Origin: Chrysiogenia bacterium | GTDB lineage: Bacteria; JAGRBM01 | DNA length: 11,340 nucleotides | Reading direction: 5' to 3' | Assembly (NCBI GenBank): GCA_020434085.1 | Contig: JAGRBM010000522.1 | Coordinates: 1 to 11,340, forward strand | In this document: in pieces, positions 1-6,643 of the stretch | Layout of the letters: each line of letters starts with the position of its first letter | Position numbering within the stretch: the first letter of the stretch is position 1 | Program-made: the position numbers and the translations under genes | Notes under the pieces: model-generated | Told to the model about the DNA's origin: nothing | Database searches by the model: none | The model's input: only the letters and a program-made list of their open reading frames with translations

Positions 1-2065
1 GCGTGAGCACCGGTGGGAGTACCTGCGGAGTGGCGCCGGGCCTGCCTGGATGCAGCACATAGAGCGGCACGCCGCTTCGCCCGTAGGACTCGAGCGTCCG
101 GGCAATCTCTTCATCGCGGTTGGTCCAGTCGGCCTTGAGCGTCGCAACGCCCTTTTCGGCGAATGCGGTGCGGACGTCCTCGCTCGCAAACACCAGCCGC
201 TCGTTGGCCAGGCAGGTGATGCACCAGGCGGCCGTGAAATTCACAAAGACAGGTGTGCCGCCGGCGGTCAGCTCCGCAACGCGCGCCCTGGAATAGGGCT
301 GCCAGTATTCTTCAGCGGTTGCCTGCGCCGCGCTTTCAGGCGCTATGCCCACGCGCATGAATGCAACGCGCCCGCCCCAGAAGCACAGGGCGGCAAGCAG
401 CGCCACGCCCGCGAGCTTTGCCGGCGGCCAGCCCTGACGCTCGCGCACCTTCGACCAGACCCACAGGCCCGCTGCCGCCAGAAGCAACCCGGCGAGCAGA
501 TCGATCGCCACGTCGGTCCCGCGCTGGCGTGCGAGAACCGAGACCAGCCAGATGACCGTGCCATAGAGCGGGAAGGCCATGGCTTCCCGGAAGGTCACCA
601 TCCATGGGCCAGGTCGCGGCAACCTGCGCAGGGCGCCGGGCCACTCGGAAAGAATCAGATAGGGAAGGGCCATGCCGGCGCCCAGTGCGGTGAAGACTGC
701 CAGCGAATGGGGCGCGGGCATGCCCAGCGCATAACCCAGCGCCGCGCCCATGAACGGCGCCGTGCACGGGGTGGCGACAATGGTGGCAAGCACGCCGGTG
801 GCGAACGAGCCGGTGTAGCCTTCCAGTCTGACGCCGGAGCCGCCCAGGCCGGTCAGGGAAGAGCCGAGTTCCACCACGCCGGAGAGTGAGAGCGCCAGCA
901 GAAAGAGCACGAAACTCAGCGTGATCACAAAGCCCGGTGACTGGAGCTGGAACCCCCAGCCCAGGTGCTCGCCTCCTGCGCGCAGGGCCAGTAGCAGACC
1001 CGCCAGCGCCCAGAACGAGACGAGCACGCCGGCGCTGTAGGCCAGCCCGTGCATGCGCACCACACGCGATTCCTCCCCGGCTTGATTGACGAATCCGAGG
1101 ACCTTGATGGAGAGAACCGGAAACACGCATGGCATCAGATTGAGCAGGATCCCGCCGATCAGTGCAAAGAGAATCGCTCGCAACAGCCCGCCGGTGTCTT
1201 TGGAGGCCAGCATTGCCGGCCGCGGCCCGGCATGGATTGAGAAGGCGTGGCTGCTCTCGGCGTCCTTGTGTTTGGTGAGCAGCACGCCGCGCAGCACGTG
1301 GGGCATTCCATCGAGCAACTCGTGGCGCTGGATTCGCAGCACCGCATCGTCGCCGACCCAGAGGACGTTTTGCGGCGCGGCATTGGCAATGATGAGATCG
1401 TCCTCGGGAACGAAGGCGAGCGTCGCATCCTTGAGCGCGAACTGGCCGGCGCCCTGCAGGATGAGGTGAAGCGCGTCCCCTGCTTCTTCGATGATTGCCG
1501 AATCGGCGGGCCAGGGCGTGGGGGCCGCACCGAAGGCGGCAACGAAGAGCGGCTCATTGCCGGCATTGATCTCGGGCGTCACCGATTGCACGGGCAGGGT
1601 AAGCGAAAGAGTCGCTTTTCCGGGAATGCATTCCTCGCGGCAGACGAGCCACTTGGCCTCGCCAACGATCTCAACCGCTTCAACGCTGAAGTCTTCGGGG
1701 ACGCTGAGTTTTACCGGAAGCAGCACCTCGCTGCTGTATCCATAGTTCATCAGCCCGGCCAGGCCCTGCCGCTCGGGTGCGGGCCAGTTGAACCCTGTGG
1801 CCTCAACGCCATCGGGCAGTTGCCACTCCACGCTGGTGGGCTGTCCCGAGTCGCCGGGGTTCTTCCAGTAGATGTGCCAGTGATCTTCCAGGCGGAAGTG
1901 AAGGCCGATGTCGAGTTGCGCACCCGGCTGCGCGCTTTGCTGAAGGGCGATGAGCTCGACGCTCAGGTGCTCCGCCTCGACCGGCTGCGCATGTCCCGGG
2001 GCTATTCCCCCGCTGATGAGCAGGGCGAGCACTGCAAAGAGCAAGCTGAGCCGGATGCGTTTCAT
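1..2065 (-). CDS. dsbD: DsbD/ScsB-family protein-disulfide reductase (3' end cut by window edge)
   Basis: The minus frame starting at ATG 2065 stays open for 688 codons and leaves the window at base 1. DsbD-family proteins pass electrons from cytoplasmic thioredoxin across the inner membrane to periplasmic oxidoreductases. All three expected modules are visible. A signal peptide (1-26, ending GHA) leads a periplasmic alpha domain with WHIYWKNPGD at 63-72 and a Cys pair C142/C146 (WLVCREEC). A CcdA-like domain of about eight helices spans 295-564, with C313 in LMPCVFPVLS and C434 in ATPCTAPFMG. A thioredoxin domain follows, with C615-I-T-C618 in FTAAWCITC. The N-terminal domain is about 290 residues, much longer than in E. 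coli DsbD, so the ScsB-like branch fits best. Probably only a short C-terminal tail is missing. It begins 4 nt after the stop of the BadI-like gene, so the two are probably cotranscribed. The family call is firm; the partner is unknown. Confidence 0.93.
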   Translation of the reverse strand, partial: MKRIRLSLLFAVLALLISGGIAPGHAQPVEAEHLSVELIALQQSAQPGAQLDIGLHFRLEDHWHIYWKNPGDSGQPTSVEWQLPDGVEATGFNWPAPERQGLAGLMNYGYSSEVLLPVKLSVPEDFSVEAVEIVGEAKWLVCREECIPGKATLSLTLPVQSVTPEINAGNEPLFVAAFGAAPTPWPADSAIIEEAGDALHLILQGAGQFALKDATLAFVPEDDLIIANAAPQNVLWVGDDAVLRIQRHELLDGMPHVLRGVLLTKHKDAESSHAFSIHAGPRPAMLASKDTGGLLRAILFALIGGILLNLMPCVFPVLSIKVLGFVNQAGEESRVVRMHGLAYSAGVLVSFWALAGLLLALRAGGEHLGWGFQLQSPGFVITLSFVLFLLALSLSGVVELGSSLTGLGGSGVRLEGYTGSFATGVLATIVATPCTAPFMGAALGYALGMPAPHSLAVFTALGAGMALPYLILSEWPGALRRLPRPGPWMVTFREAMAFPLYGTVIWLVSVLARQRGTDVAIDLLAGLLLAAAGLWVWSKVRERQGWPPAKLAGVALLAALCFWGGRVAFMRVGIAPESAAQATAEEYWQPYSRARVAELTAGGTPVFVNFTAAWCITCLANERLVFASEDVRTAFAEKGVATLKADWTNRDEEIARTLESYGRSGVPLYVLHPGRPGATPQVLPPVLT

Positions 2066-2069
2066 GGAT

Positions 2070-2852
2070 CTACTTCACGAACTTGCGGAACTCGGGCTTG
2101 CGCTTTTCCATGAAGGCGTTGACGCCTTCTTTGGACTCTTCGCTGTCGTAGTAGAGCTTGAGCGACTGGAATCCCTGCGCGCCGATGCCGCGCACGTTCT
2201 CGCTGTCGGCATTGAAAGAACGCTTGGCGATGGCGATGGCCGTGGGGCTTTTCTCCAGAATCTCCTTGCACCAGCGCTGTACTTCGGCGTCGAGATCGGC
2301 ATCGGGGACGACCGCGTTGACAAGGCCCATGGCAAGGGCTTCCTTGGCGGTGTAGCGGCGGCAGAGATACCAGATCTCGCGGGCGCGCTTCTCACCGACA
2401 ACGCGCGAGAGGTAGGCCGTGCCCCAGCCGGGATCGACCGAGCCGACCTTCGGGCCGACCTGACCGAGTTGCGCGCTCTCGGCTGCGATGGCCAGGTCGC
2501 AAAGCGTGACCAGCACGTTGCCCCCGCCAACGGCGTAACCGTTCACCCGCGCGATGACCGGCTTGGGTGCGTCGCGCATGATGGCGTGCAGGTCCTCGAC
2601 GGGAAGCCCGATCAGGCCGCGGCCGCCGTAGCTGCCTTCGTGACTGGATTGATCGCCGCCGGTGCAGAATGCTTTTTCTCCCGCGCCGGTGAGCACGATG
2701 ACGCCGACCTCGGGCTTCCAGGCCGCGACGTTGAAGGCGTCGATGAGCTCCTCAACGGTCTGCGCGCGAAACGCGTTGTAGACCTTCGGGCGGTTGATGG
2801 TGATCCGGGCGATGCCGCCCGCTTCTTCGTAAAGAATGTCTTCGTAGGCCAC
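2070..2852 (-). CDS. badI: BadI-like 2-ketocyclohexanecarboxyl-CoA hydrolase (crotonase superfamily; MenB relative)
   Basis: This is a crotonase-fold enzyme of 260 residues. It carries the two oxyanion segments CTGGDQ (63-68) and GYAVGGG (105-111), then GQVGPKVGSVDPGWG (130-144) with S138 and D140, and a C-terminal LKLYYD (231-236) and KRKPEFRKF. By recall, the pattern matches Rhodopseudomonas palustris BadI, which opens the ring of 2-ketocyclohexanecarboxyl-CoA to pimelyl-CoA, better than MenB (naphthoate synthase), which usually has GQTGPK. GTG 2852 is chosen because AGGGAG lies 7 nt upstream and the product then begins like BadI and has the 260-residue length I recall for it. ATG 2870 would add six residues with a poor ribosome site. 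The dsbD-like gene follows after 4 nt. No other benzoyl-CoA or cyclohexanecarboxylate genes are in view, so the substrate is inferred from similarity alone. A MenB-type Dieckmann reaction is the main alternative. Confidence 0.85.
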   Translation of the reverse strand: MAYEDILYEEAGGIARITINRPKVYNAFRAQTVEELIDAFNVAAWKPEVGVIVLTGAGEKAFCTGGDQSSHEGSYGGRGLIGLPVEDLHAIMRDAPKPVIARVNGYAVGGGNVLVTLCDLAIAAESAQLGQVGPKVGSVDPGWGTAYLSRVVGEKRAREIWYLCRRYTAKEALAMGLVNAVVPDADLDAEVQRWCKEILEKSPTAIAIAKRSFNADSENVRGIGAQGFQSLKLYYDSEESKEGVNAFMEKRKPEFRKFVK

Positions 2853-2923
2853 GTTGCAGCTCCCTGGCATGGGGCGCTGCTGGCGCGACCCCGGCCGGTG
2901 TCTGGTTGACTGTATTGCGGTGC

Positions 2924-2953
2924 AGTCTATGCAGACCCGGCGAGGCGCGGCAA
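2924..2953 (-). promoter_or_regulatory. Possible promoter for the BadI-like gene
   Basis: On the minus strand TTGCCG (2953-2948) and TAGACT (2929-2924) are separated by 18 nt; each matches four of six sigma-70 consensus bases. The site lies in the roughly 100-bp gap after the ATP-grasp gene, about 75 nt before the preferred GTG. It is a weak match, and read-through from the ATP-grasp gene is equally possible. Confidence 0.22.
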
Positions 2954-2967
2954 GGCGGGGGCGTGGG

Positions 2968-3978
2968 TCAGTCGTTTCGTTCCAGGCGGGTGCGGAAGAA
3001 CAGGTCTTCGAGCCGCTCGACCTCTTCGCAGGGAAGAAAGAGCGGATCGCTGCCGGGGATCATGGCCATGTCCGCCATCTCGGCGGGGCGGCTGGGTTGC
3101 TGGATGCCAAGCAGCCCGCGCAGACTCGCCGTGACGGGATTGAAACCCGCGGCGATTACGAGCGGAAGCGTTCGGGAAAAACGCGGCGTGACGTCATTGA
3201 GGAACAGGTTGTCGTCGCGGTTGCGCTGAAAGCGAACCGACACCCCGTGGGTCAGGCCCAGCTCGGCAACGACCCGCAGCGCGAGTTCCTGAAGCTCGGG
3301 ATCGTGAATGGTGCGATAGGCCACTGAATCGCTTTGCCGGTTGCGGAGCTCGACAATCGGGACGGCAAAGACGGGGGTTCCCGTCTCGTCGGTGAGGACT
3401 TCGACGATGTAGCGCTCGCCGCCGAGGTAGGACTGCGCGATCAGGTCGTCGCCCCAGCCCATGCGGTCGAGCTCGGCGGGCGTGTTGGCGACGCCCACTT
3501 CATCGCCGGAAATCCGGTGACGCTTGCGAACGAGCACCGGAAACTCCCAGTCGCCGGTCTTGAACTGGTCGCCGATGGGCTGGCTGAGCGGCGTCGCGAC
3601 GATCTCGCGGCAGCGTTCCATCAGATGCTGCCTGTCCATGCTGGTCTTCAGACCCTCGCTGGCGCACATCAGCAGGTCGACGCCCTGGGCCTGGAACCAC
3701 CCGCGGGCATCGGCGAGCAGAAGCAGCTCGGCATCGCTGGAGGGAATGACGACGCGAATCTGGTTCTCGGCGCACTGCCCCAGAAGATTCGCAACGTACT
3801 TCGGGTCGTCGGTGCGTCGCAGGGATATGCGCCGCGCGTCGCCGACCAGATAGAGGGCATGGGCGTAGGGCTCGCTGGCCGCGACGAAGGTATCGAACTC
3901 CTGGAAGGCCAGGGCATGTACCAGAGCCGTCGCAACGCGGTCATTGCCGGCAAGGATGAGGACAGGATGTTTCTGCAT
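2968..3978 (-). CDS. ATP-grasp domain protein, CarB-like, with degenerate active site
   Basis: The 336-residue protein has a pre-ATP-grasp Rossmann-like start (VLILAGNDRVA at 6-16). Next comes VVIPSSDAELL (76-86), the region that reads like VxPxxDEEL in relatives. The ATP-grasp core includes FPVLVRKR (146-153), LGGERYIVEVLTDETG (185-200) and FLNDVTPRF (259-267). ATP-grasp enzymes couple ATP hydrolysis to joining a carboxylate to an amine or thiol. The metal-binding motif is normally EINPR; here it reads DVTPR, and the preceding Gln/Glu ligand position appears to be Arg249, so catalysis may be weakened or lost. ATG 3978 is chosen because AGAGG stands 8 nt upstream and the family similarity starts there. 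The frame stays open to 4206, but that extension is low-complexity and unlike any domain. No substrate can be assigned. Confidence 0.85.
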   Translation of the reverse strand: MQKHPVLILAGNDRVATALVHALAFQEFDTFVAASEPYAHALYLVGDARRISLRRTDDPKYVANLLGQCAENQIRVVIPSSDAELLLLADARGWFQAQGVDLLMCASEGLKTSMDRQHLMERCREIVATPLSQPIGDQFKTGDWEFPVLVRKRHRISGDEVGVANTPAELDRMGWGDDLIAQSYLGGERYIVEVLTDETGTPVFAVPIVELRNRQSDSVAYRTIHDPELQELALRVVAELGLTHGVSVRFQRNRDDNLFLNDVTPRFSRTLPLVIAAGFNPVTASLRGLLGIQQPSRPAEMADMAMIPGSDPLFLPCEEVERLEDLFFRTRLERND

Positions 3979-4208
3979 GATGAAGGCCTCTGCTTTGTGA
4001 ACGGTCCCGCCCGATTCCGAGTAAATACATAAGCAACCACCATGCCGCGGGCTTTTGCGGCTCCCCTGGCAACATAGAGCAGATGACGTACGTGCCGTAG
4101 GAACGTCCCTGAAGGCTGTTTTACGAGGAATCAGTCCGGGGCAAGGCGAGGCATCCGCCCGTACGCTCGATCCGCGGCTGTTCAAAGAGTGCAGCAAAGT
4201 GCTCAAAA

Positions 4209-4228
4209 TCTGACATGGTACTGTCAGA
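4209..4228 (-). terminator. Hairpin followed by T-run; weak terminator or operator
   Basis: Arms TCTGACA (4209-4215) and TGTCAGA (4222-4228) pair perfectly around a 6-nt loop. Read on the minus strand, the hairpin is followed directly by TTTT, as in a factor-independent terminator, and it lies about 75 nt after the SRPBCC stop codon. The stem is short with only three G-C pairs, so it could instead be a protein-binding site for control of the ATP-grasp gene downstream. Confidence 0.33.
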
Positions 4229-4242
4229 GATATGCATATTGA

Positions 4243-4270
4243 GCGTTAACGCGTTAAGCAGGCTTAACGC
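4243..4270. repeat. Overlapping GCGTTAA palindromes (possible operator)
   Basis: GCGTTAACGC (4243-4252) is a perfect 10-bp palindrome. It overlaps by two bases an inverted repeat with 9-bp arms, GCGTTAAGC (4251-4259) and GCTTAACGC (4262-4270), spaced by AG. The GCGTTAA half-site thus appears in several orientations within 28 bp. ATATGCATAT (4230-4239) is a third perfect palindrome just to the left. The arrangement resembles a cooperative binding site for a dimeric regulator; no T-run follows on either strand. Confidence 0.5.
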
Positions 4271-4301
4271 ATCAACGTTTCAGCTTTGACATGCAGGTGA
4301 C

Positions 4302-4859
4302 TCAGGCGAATGTGGGAGCCGAGGCGTTCTGCGAAGCGTACAGCGTGACCGCGTGGGGCAGCGCCGCCAGACTCGGCTCAATGCGATCCATCAGCAGGTC
4401 TTCGATCAGGTTTCCGACTTTCCCGGCCAGCCACCTGGGCACGCCGGGCAGGCGCTCGGGGAAGATGTCGAGCCGGGCCTGAATGACGATGTGTGTGTGC
4501 TGCCCGTCCTCTGCATGCGGGCCGACAAGGAACTGGCCCTTGCACTCGTAGAGGTCTTTGAACACATCGCTCAGGAAGTGAAAGTCCACCTGCCGGATGT
4601 CGTGGCGCCAGTCGGCGTGACCGATCCACTGAAAGACATTGGGCTTGATGAAGGGCCGGGCAAAACCGGGGACCACCGCCTTGTCGGCGCACCAGCGGTG
4701 CTCGGTCTGCTGGTGCAGCTCGCTGTGGTCGTGGCTGCTCAGTTCGGTGATCGATTCCACGTTGGGCAGGTGCGCGGGAAGATCGGTAAAGCGCTTCCAG
4801 AGAATTTCGTAGACGTGGTCGGGATGATAGGCGAGGCGCTCTTCAAGAAAGATGTTCAC
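4302..4859 (-). CDS. SRPBCC/START-like (DUF2505-like) protein
   Basis: This 185-residue protein has no signal peptide or membrane segment. The N-terminal MNIFLEERLAYHPDHVYEIL is typical of the first strand and helix of the Bet v 1/START fold, where proteins form a cavity for lipids or other hydrophobic ligands. The C-terminal long helix, with KVGNLIEDLLMDRIEPSL, fits the helix that closes that cavity. DUF2505 is the nearest family I can suggest, from the overall pattern. GTG 4859 is chosen because GGAGAG lies 6 nt upstream; the same frame stays open to 5042, but that stretch overlaps the upstream gene and looks non-coding. It is the last gene of the tetR-membrane protein-SRPBCC operon, 56 nt after its neighbour. 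The context suggests handling of a lipid or hydrophobic compound, which is inference. Confidence 0.72.
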   Translation of the reverse strand: MNIFLEERLAYHPDHVYEILWKRFTDLPAHLPNVESITELSSHDHSELHQQTEHRWCADKAVVPGFARPFIKPNVFQWIGHADWRHDIRQVDFHFLSDVFKDLYECKGQFLVGPHAEDGQHTHIVIQARLDIFPERLPGVPRWLAGKVGNLIEDLLMDRIEPSLAALPHAVTLYASQNASAPTFA

Positions 4860-4877
4860 GGCGGACTCTCCATGCGG

Positions 4878-4905
4878 GTGCGGGAGAGCAACGGCCCTCC
4901 CGCAC
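4878..4905 (-). promoter_or_regulatory. Intercistronic hairpin between membrane protein and SRPBCC genes
   Basis: Nine-base arms GTGCGGGAG and CTCCCGCAC pair perfectly around a 10-nt loop, filling most of the gap between the two genes. There is no T-run, so simple termination is unlikely. In the mRNA it would end 18 nt before the GTG start and just before its GGAGAG ribosome site. It could protect or process the transcript, or set the relative dose of the two proteins. Confidence 0.5.
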
Positions 4906-4915
4906 GCAGGTGCAA

Positions 4916-5806
4916 TCAGGCTGCGCTGGGCGCAGCCGATACCGGGTGCTGCATATCGGTGGGCTCGTCCTTGACGAGAAATCCCATGAATCCCCTGAAC
5001 AGTGCGCGCACCGGGGCGCGGCTCCAGAAGAGCGCGATCCATGCAATCGGTGCGAAAAGCAACGCGCCGGGAATCGTGCCCAGGTTGATCATCAAGACGG
5101 TGGCGATGACCGCAAGCCCCAGGCCCGCGCCGAAGACCGTGCCCAGGTAGGCAAGGACGAGTTGCAGGGTCGAGGGAACGCGCACGCCGGCGATGAGCTC
5201 GCCGCGCTCGCGCGCCAGGGCAGTCCCTTCCTTCATCAGGCCGGTCAGGTGGTAGATCAGCGCAGGGATCAGAATGACACCCATGCCATAAAGCGTCAGC
5301 GCCACCGGTCCGGTGAGCCAGTCATACCAGGGACGCGCGCCCCAGCTCAGGAACTGGTCGCGGCTGACGGAGAAGAAACGCTGGTAGCCCGTTCCATCCC
5401 ACCCGTGGGCGAGAATGAAGAAGAAACCGACGTAGGAGATTACCAGGTGCAGAAAGCCCTGGTAGAACCTGCCGCGGACAATGGCCCGGCGCGTGAGGTA
5501 GTAGCCCAGAATCCCCTGCGTGATATTGGTGATGGCAAAGCCTGTCACCAGCCACGCAGGTAGCGAGCCATAACTCTTCGCCACTTGCATGGTTTCCCAG
5601 TCGGGGAAGGCCCAGAGCAGGTAGATCCCCGAGGGGGCGAAGATGATCGAGATGAACAGCAGGCACAGGACGAAGGGCTTGGTATACCACTGGTTTTTGT
5701 CGGCCTCTTCGGGGTCGGCGTCATACTCCGCCTTGAGCTGCTTGCTTGCCGCAATGGCATAGCTGGCGCCAAATGCATAAGACCAGAACACATCTACCTG
5801 AACCAT
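4916..5806 (-). CDS. Conserved-looking multi-pass membrane protein of unknown function
   Basis: I do not recognise a named family. The 296-residue protein shows about seven hydrophobic segments: near 5-20, 43-66, 82-104, 116-134, 165-187, 213-241 and 245-262. The first is short and leads into a charged loop (KAEYDADPEEADKNQW, 25-40). A polar stretch at 135-164 (HGWDGTGYQRFF...RPWYDW) is rich in aromatic residues and could form an extramembrane patch. The tail (280-296) is hydrophilic. The start is well supported by AAGGAGAG, 6 nt before ATG 5806. The gene follows tetR after 48 nt and precedes the SRPBCC gene after 56 nt, so all three are probably one transcript under TetR control. Transport or lipid modification is a guess from context only; nothing in the sequence shows a catalytic motif. 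Confidence 0.82.
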   Translation of the reverse strand: MVQVDVFWSYAFGASYAIAASKQLKAEYDADPEEADKNQWYTKPFVLCLLFISIIFAPSGIYLLWAFPDWETMQVAKSYGSLPAWLVTGFAITNITQGILGYYLTRRAIVRGRFYQGFLHLVISYVGFFFILAHGWDGTGYQRFFSVSRDQFLSWGARPWYDWLTGPVALTLYGMGVILIPALIYHLTGLMKEGTALARERGELIAGVRVPSTLQLVLAYLGTVFGAGLGLAVIATVLMINLGTIPGALLFAPIAWIALFWSRAPVRALFRGFMGFLVKDEPTDMQHPVSAAPSAA

Positions 5807-5854
5807 TTTCCACTCTCCTTCATATCCGCGCCGGCGGGCGGTCGCGGTTTAACG

Positions 5855-6475
5855 CTACGGATTGTTTCCATCCGTCGCGGAAATTCCGTCGAAAACGAGC
5901 GCGACGACTGCGTCGCGCCAGCGGTCTTTCACGGCGGTTGGATCTTCGGCGTAGAGGACTTCGAGCATGCCGCCCATTGCCATCGCGTTGATGGCCTTGG
6001 CGGTGAGGTTCGTGTCGAGATTCTCGCGCAGGAAGCCGCGCTTCTTGCCGTTGACCAGGTAGGCCTCGGTGAGCGAGCCGCCCAGTTCCCACAGGCGCAG
6101 CACCATCTGGCGCATCTCTTCGTCGACGGCGGGCGCTTCCTGAATGAGCAGCTTCGCGCGGTCCATGCTGCTCGCAAAGAGTTCAAAGAACAGATCGCCC
6201 CAGCGGGCGACCTGGTCGCGGTACTCGGCAACCGTGCTGGCCAGCCGGGGGGGCTCCATCATCAGCCCTTTGGTGATCTGGTCGGCCGCTTCCTGAATGA
6301 CGTGGACGAAGATGTCGCGCTTGTTCTTGAAGTAGCGGTAGAACGTGCCGTGGCCAGAGCCCATCTCGGCGGCAATGTCGGCGATGCCGGTCTCGTGGTA
6401 GCCCTTGTCGGCGAATACCTTGGTCGCGGCCTTCAAAATCTCGTCCCTGCGGGCCTGTGTCTTTACCTGGGGCAC
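5855..6475 (-). CDS. TetR/AcrR-family transcriptional regulator
   Basis: The 206-residue protein has the standard TetR layout. The N-terminal DNA-binding domain runs from about 7 to 55 (RRDEILKAATKVFADKGY, then the helix-turn-helix GIADIAAEMGSGHGTFYRYF, with the typical NKRDIF after it). A helical ligand-binding and dimerisation domain follows, from about 60 to 200. GTG 6475 is chosen because AAGGAG lies 6 nt upstream. The same frame remains open far upstream to 7543, but that stretch lies opposite the DUF6544-like gene and is a shadow. The gene leads an operon with the membrane protein and SRPBCC genes. A promoter and overlapping palindrome just upstream suggest that it represses its own operon, and perhaps the divergent DUF6544-like gene. 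Its ligand is unknown. Confidence 0.93.
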   Translation of the reverse strand: MPQVKTQARRDEILKAATKVFADKGYHETGIADIAAEMGSGHGTFYRYFKNKRDIFVHVIQEAADQITKGLMMEPPRLASTVAEYRDQVARWGDLFFELFASSMDRAKLLIQEAPAVDEEMRQMVLRLWELGGSLTEAYLVNGKKRGFLRENLDTNLTAKAINAMAMGGMLEVLYAEDPTAVKDRWRDAVVALVFDGISATDGNNP

Positions 6476-6499
6476 AATTCGCTCCTTTTCGCCAAAGCG

Positions 6500-6515
6500 G
6501 AATGATGTGTCATTC
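6500..6515. promoter_or_regulatory. Palindromic operator, probably for the TetR regulator
   Basis: GAATGA (6500-6505) and TCATTC (6510-6515) form a perfect inverted repeat around TGTG. It covers most of the predicted -10 box and the likely transcription start of tetR, and lies between the divergent genes. That is the usual place for a TetR self-repression site. The match between this site and this protein is inferred from position. Confidence 0.6.
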
Positions 6516-6540
6516 TCTGCCGAAAGTGCCGGATTGTCAA
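6511..6540 (-). promoter_or_regulatory. Sigma-70-type promoter of the tetR operon
   Basis: On the minus strand a consensus TTGACA (6540-6535) is followed after 18 nt by GAGAAT (6516-6511), four of six matches to TATAAT. Transcription would start near 6504, giving an untranslated leader of about 30 nt that contains the AAGGAG site of tetR. Confidence 0.6.
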
Positions 6541-6643
6541 GGAAAAAGGGTGAGGCGGCGCCCTGCAATTTGTCATGGGAACTTCGCAGGGATGTGGCAC
6601 ACTCCGCCCTGCCGGATCCCCTCCGGCCGGAGCGTCCCCGGAA

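Larger units (their letters stand above)
3979..4301. other. Intergenic region with no gene, containing palindromes
   Basis: This 323-bp gap separates the end of the SRPBCC gene from the start of the ATP-grasp gene, both read on the minus strand. I see no credible coding frame in it. Its right part (4209-4270) is noticeably AT-richer than its surroundings and full of inverted repeats, listed separately. An 8-bp palindrome ACGTACGT lies at 4086-4093. No convincing sigma-70 promoter is visible immediately before the ATP-grasp start. Confidence 0.7.

Noticed and set aside
336-1130. Minus-strand frame of 264 codons
   Set aside because: It is a shifted frame inside the DsbD-like gene; the true frame carries the membrane and thioredoxin motifs.
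50-2909. Long plus-strand frames opposite the DsbD-like and BadI-like genes
   Set aside because: They encode charged low-complexity products typical of antisense frames in GC-rich DNA, while the minus strand shows complete domain signatures.
3979-4206. 76-residue N-terminal extension of the ATP-grasp protein
   Set aside because: It has no domain similarity and a composition unlike the rest, and a well-placed AGAGG site supports ATG 3978.
4353-5563. Plus-strand frames opposite the SRPBCC and membrane protein genes
   Set aside because: They have no domain features, and the minus-strand genes have good ribosome sites and family-like sequences.
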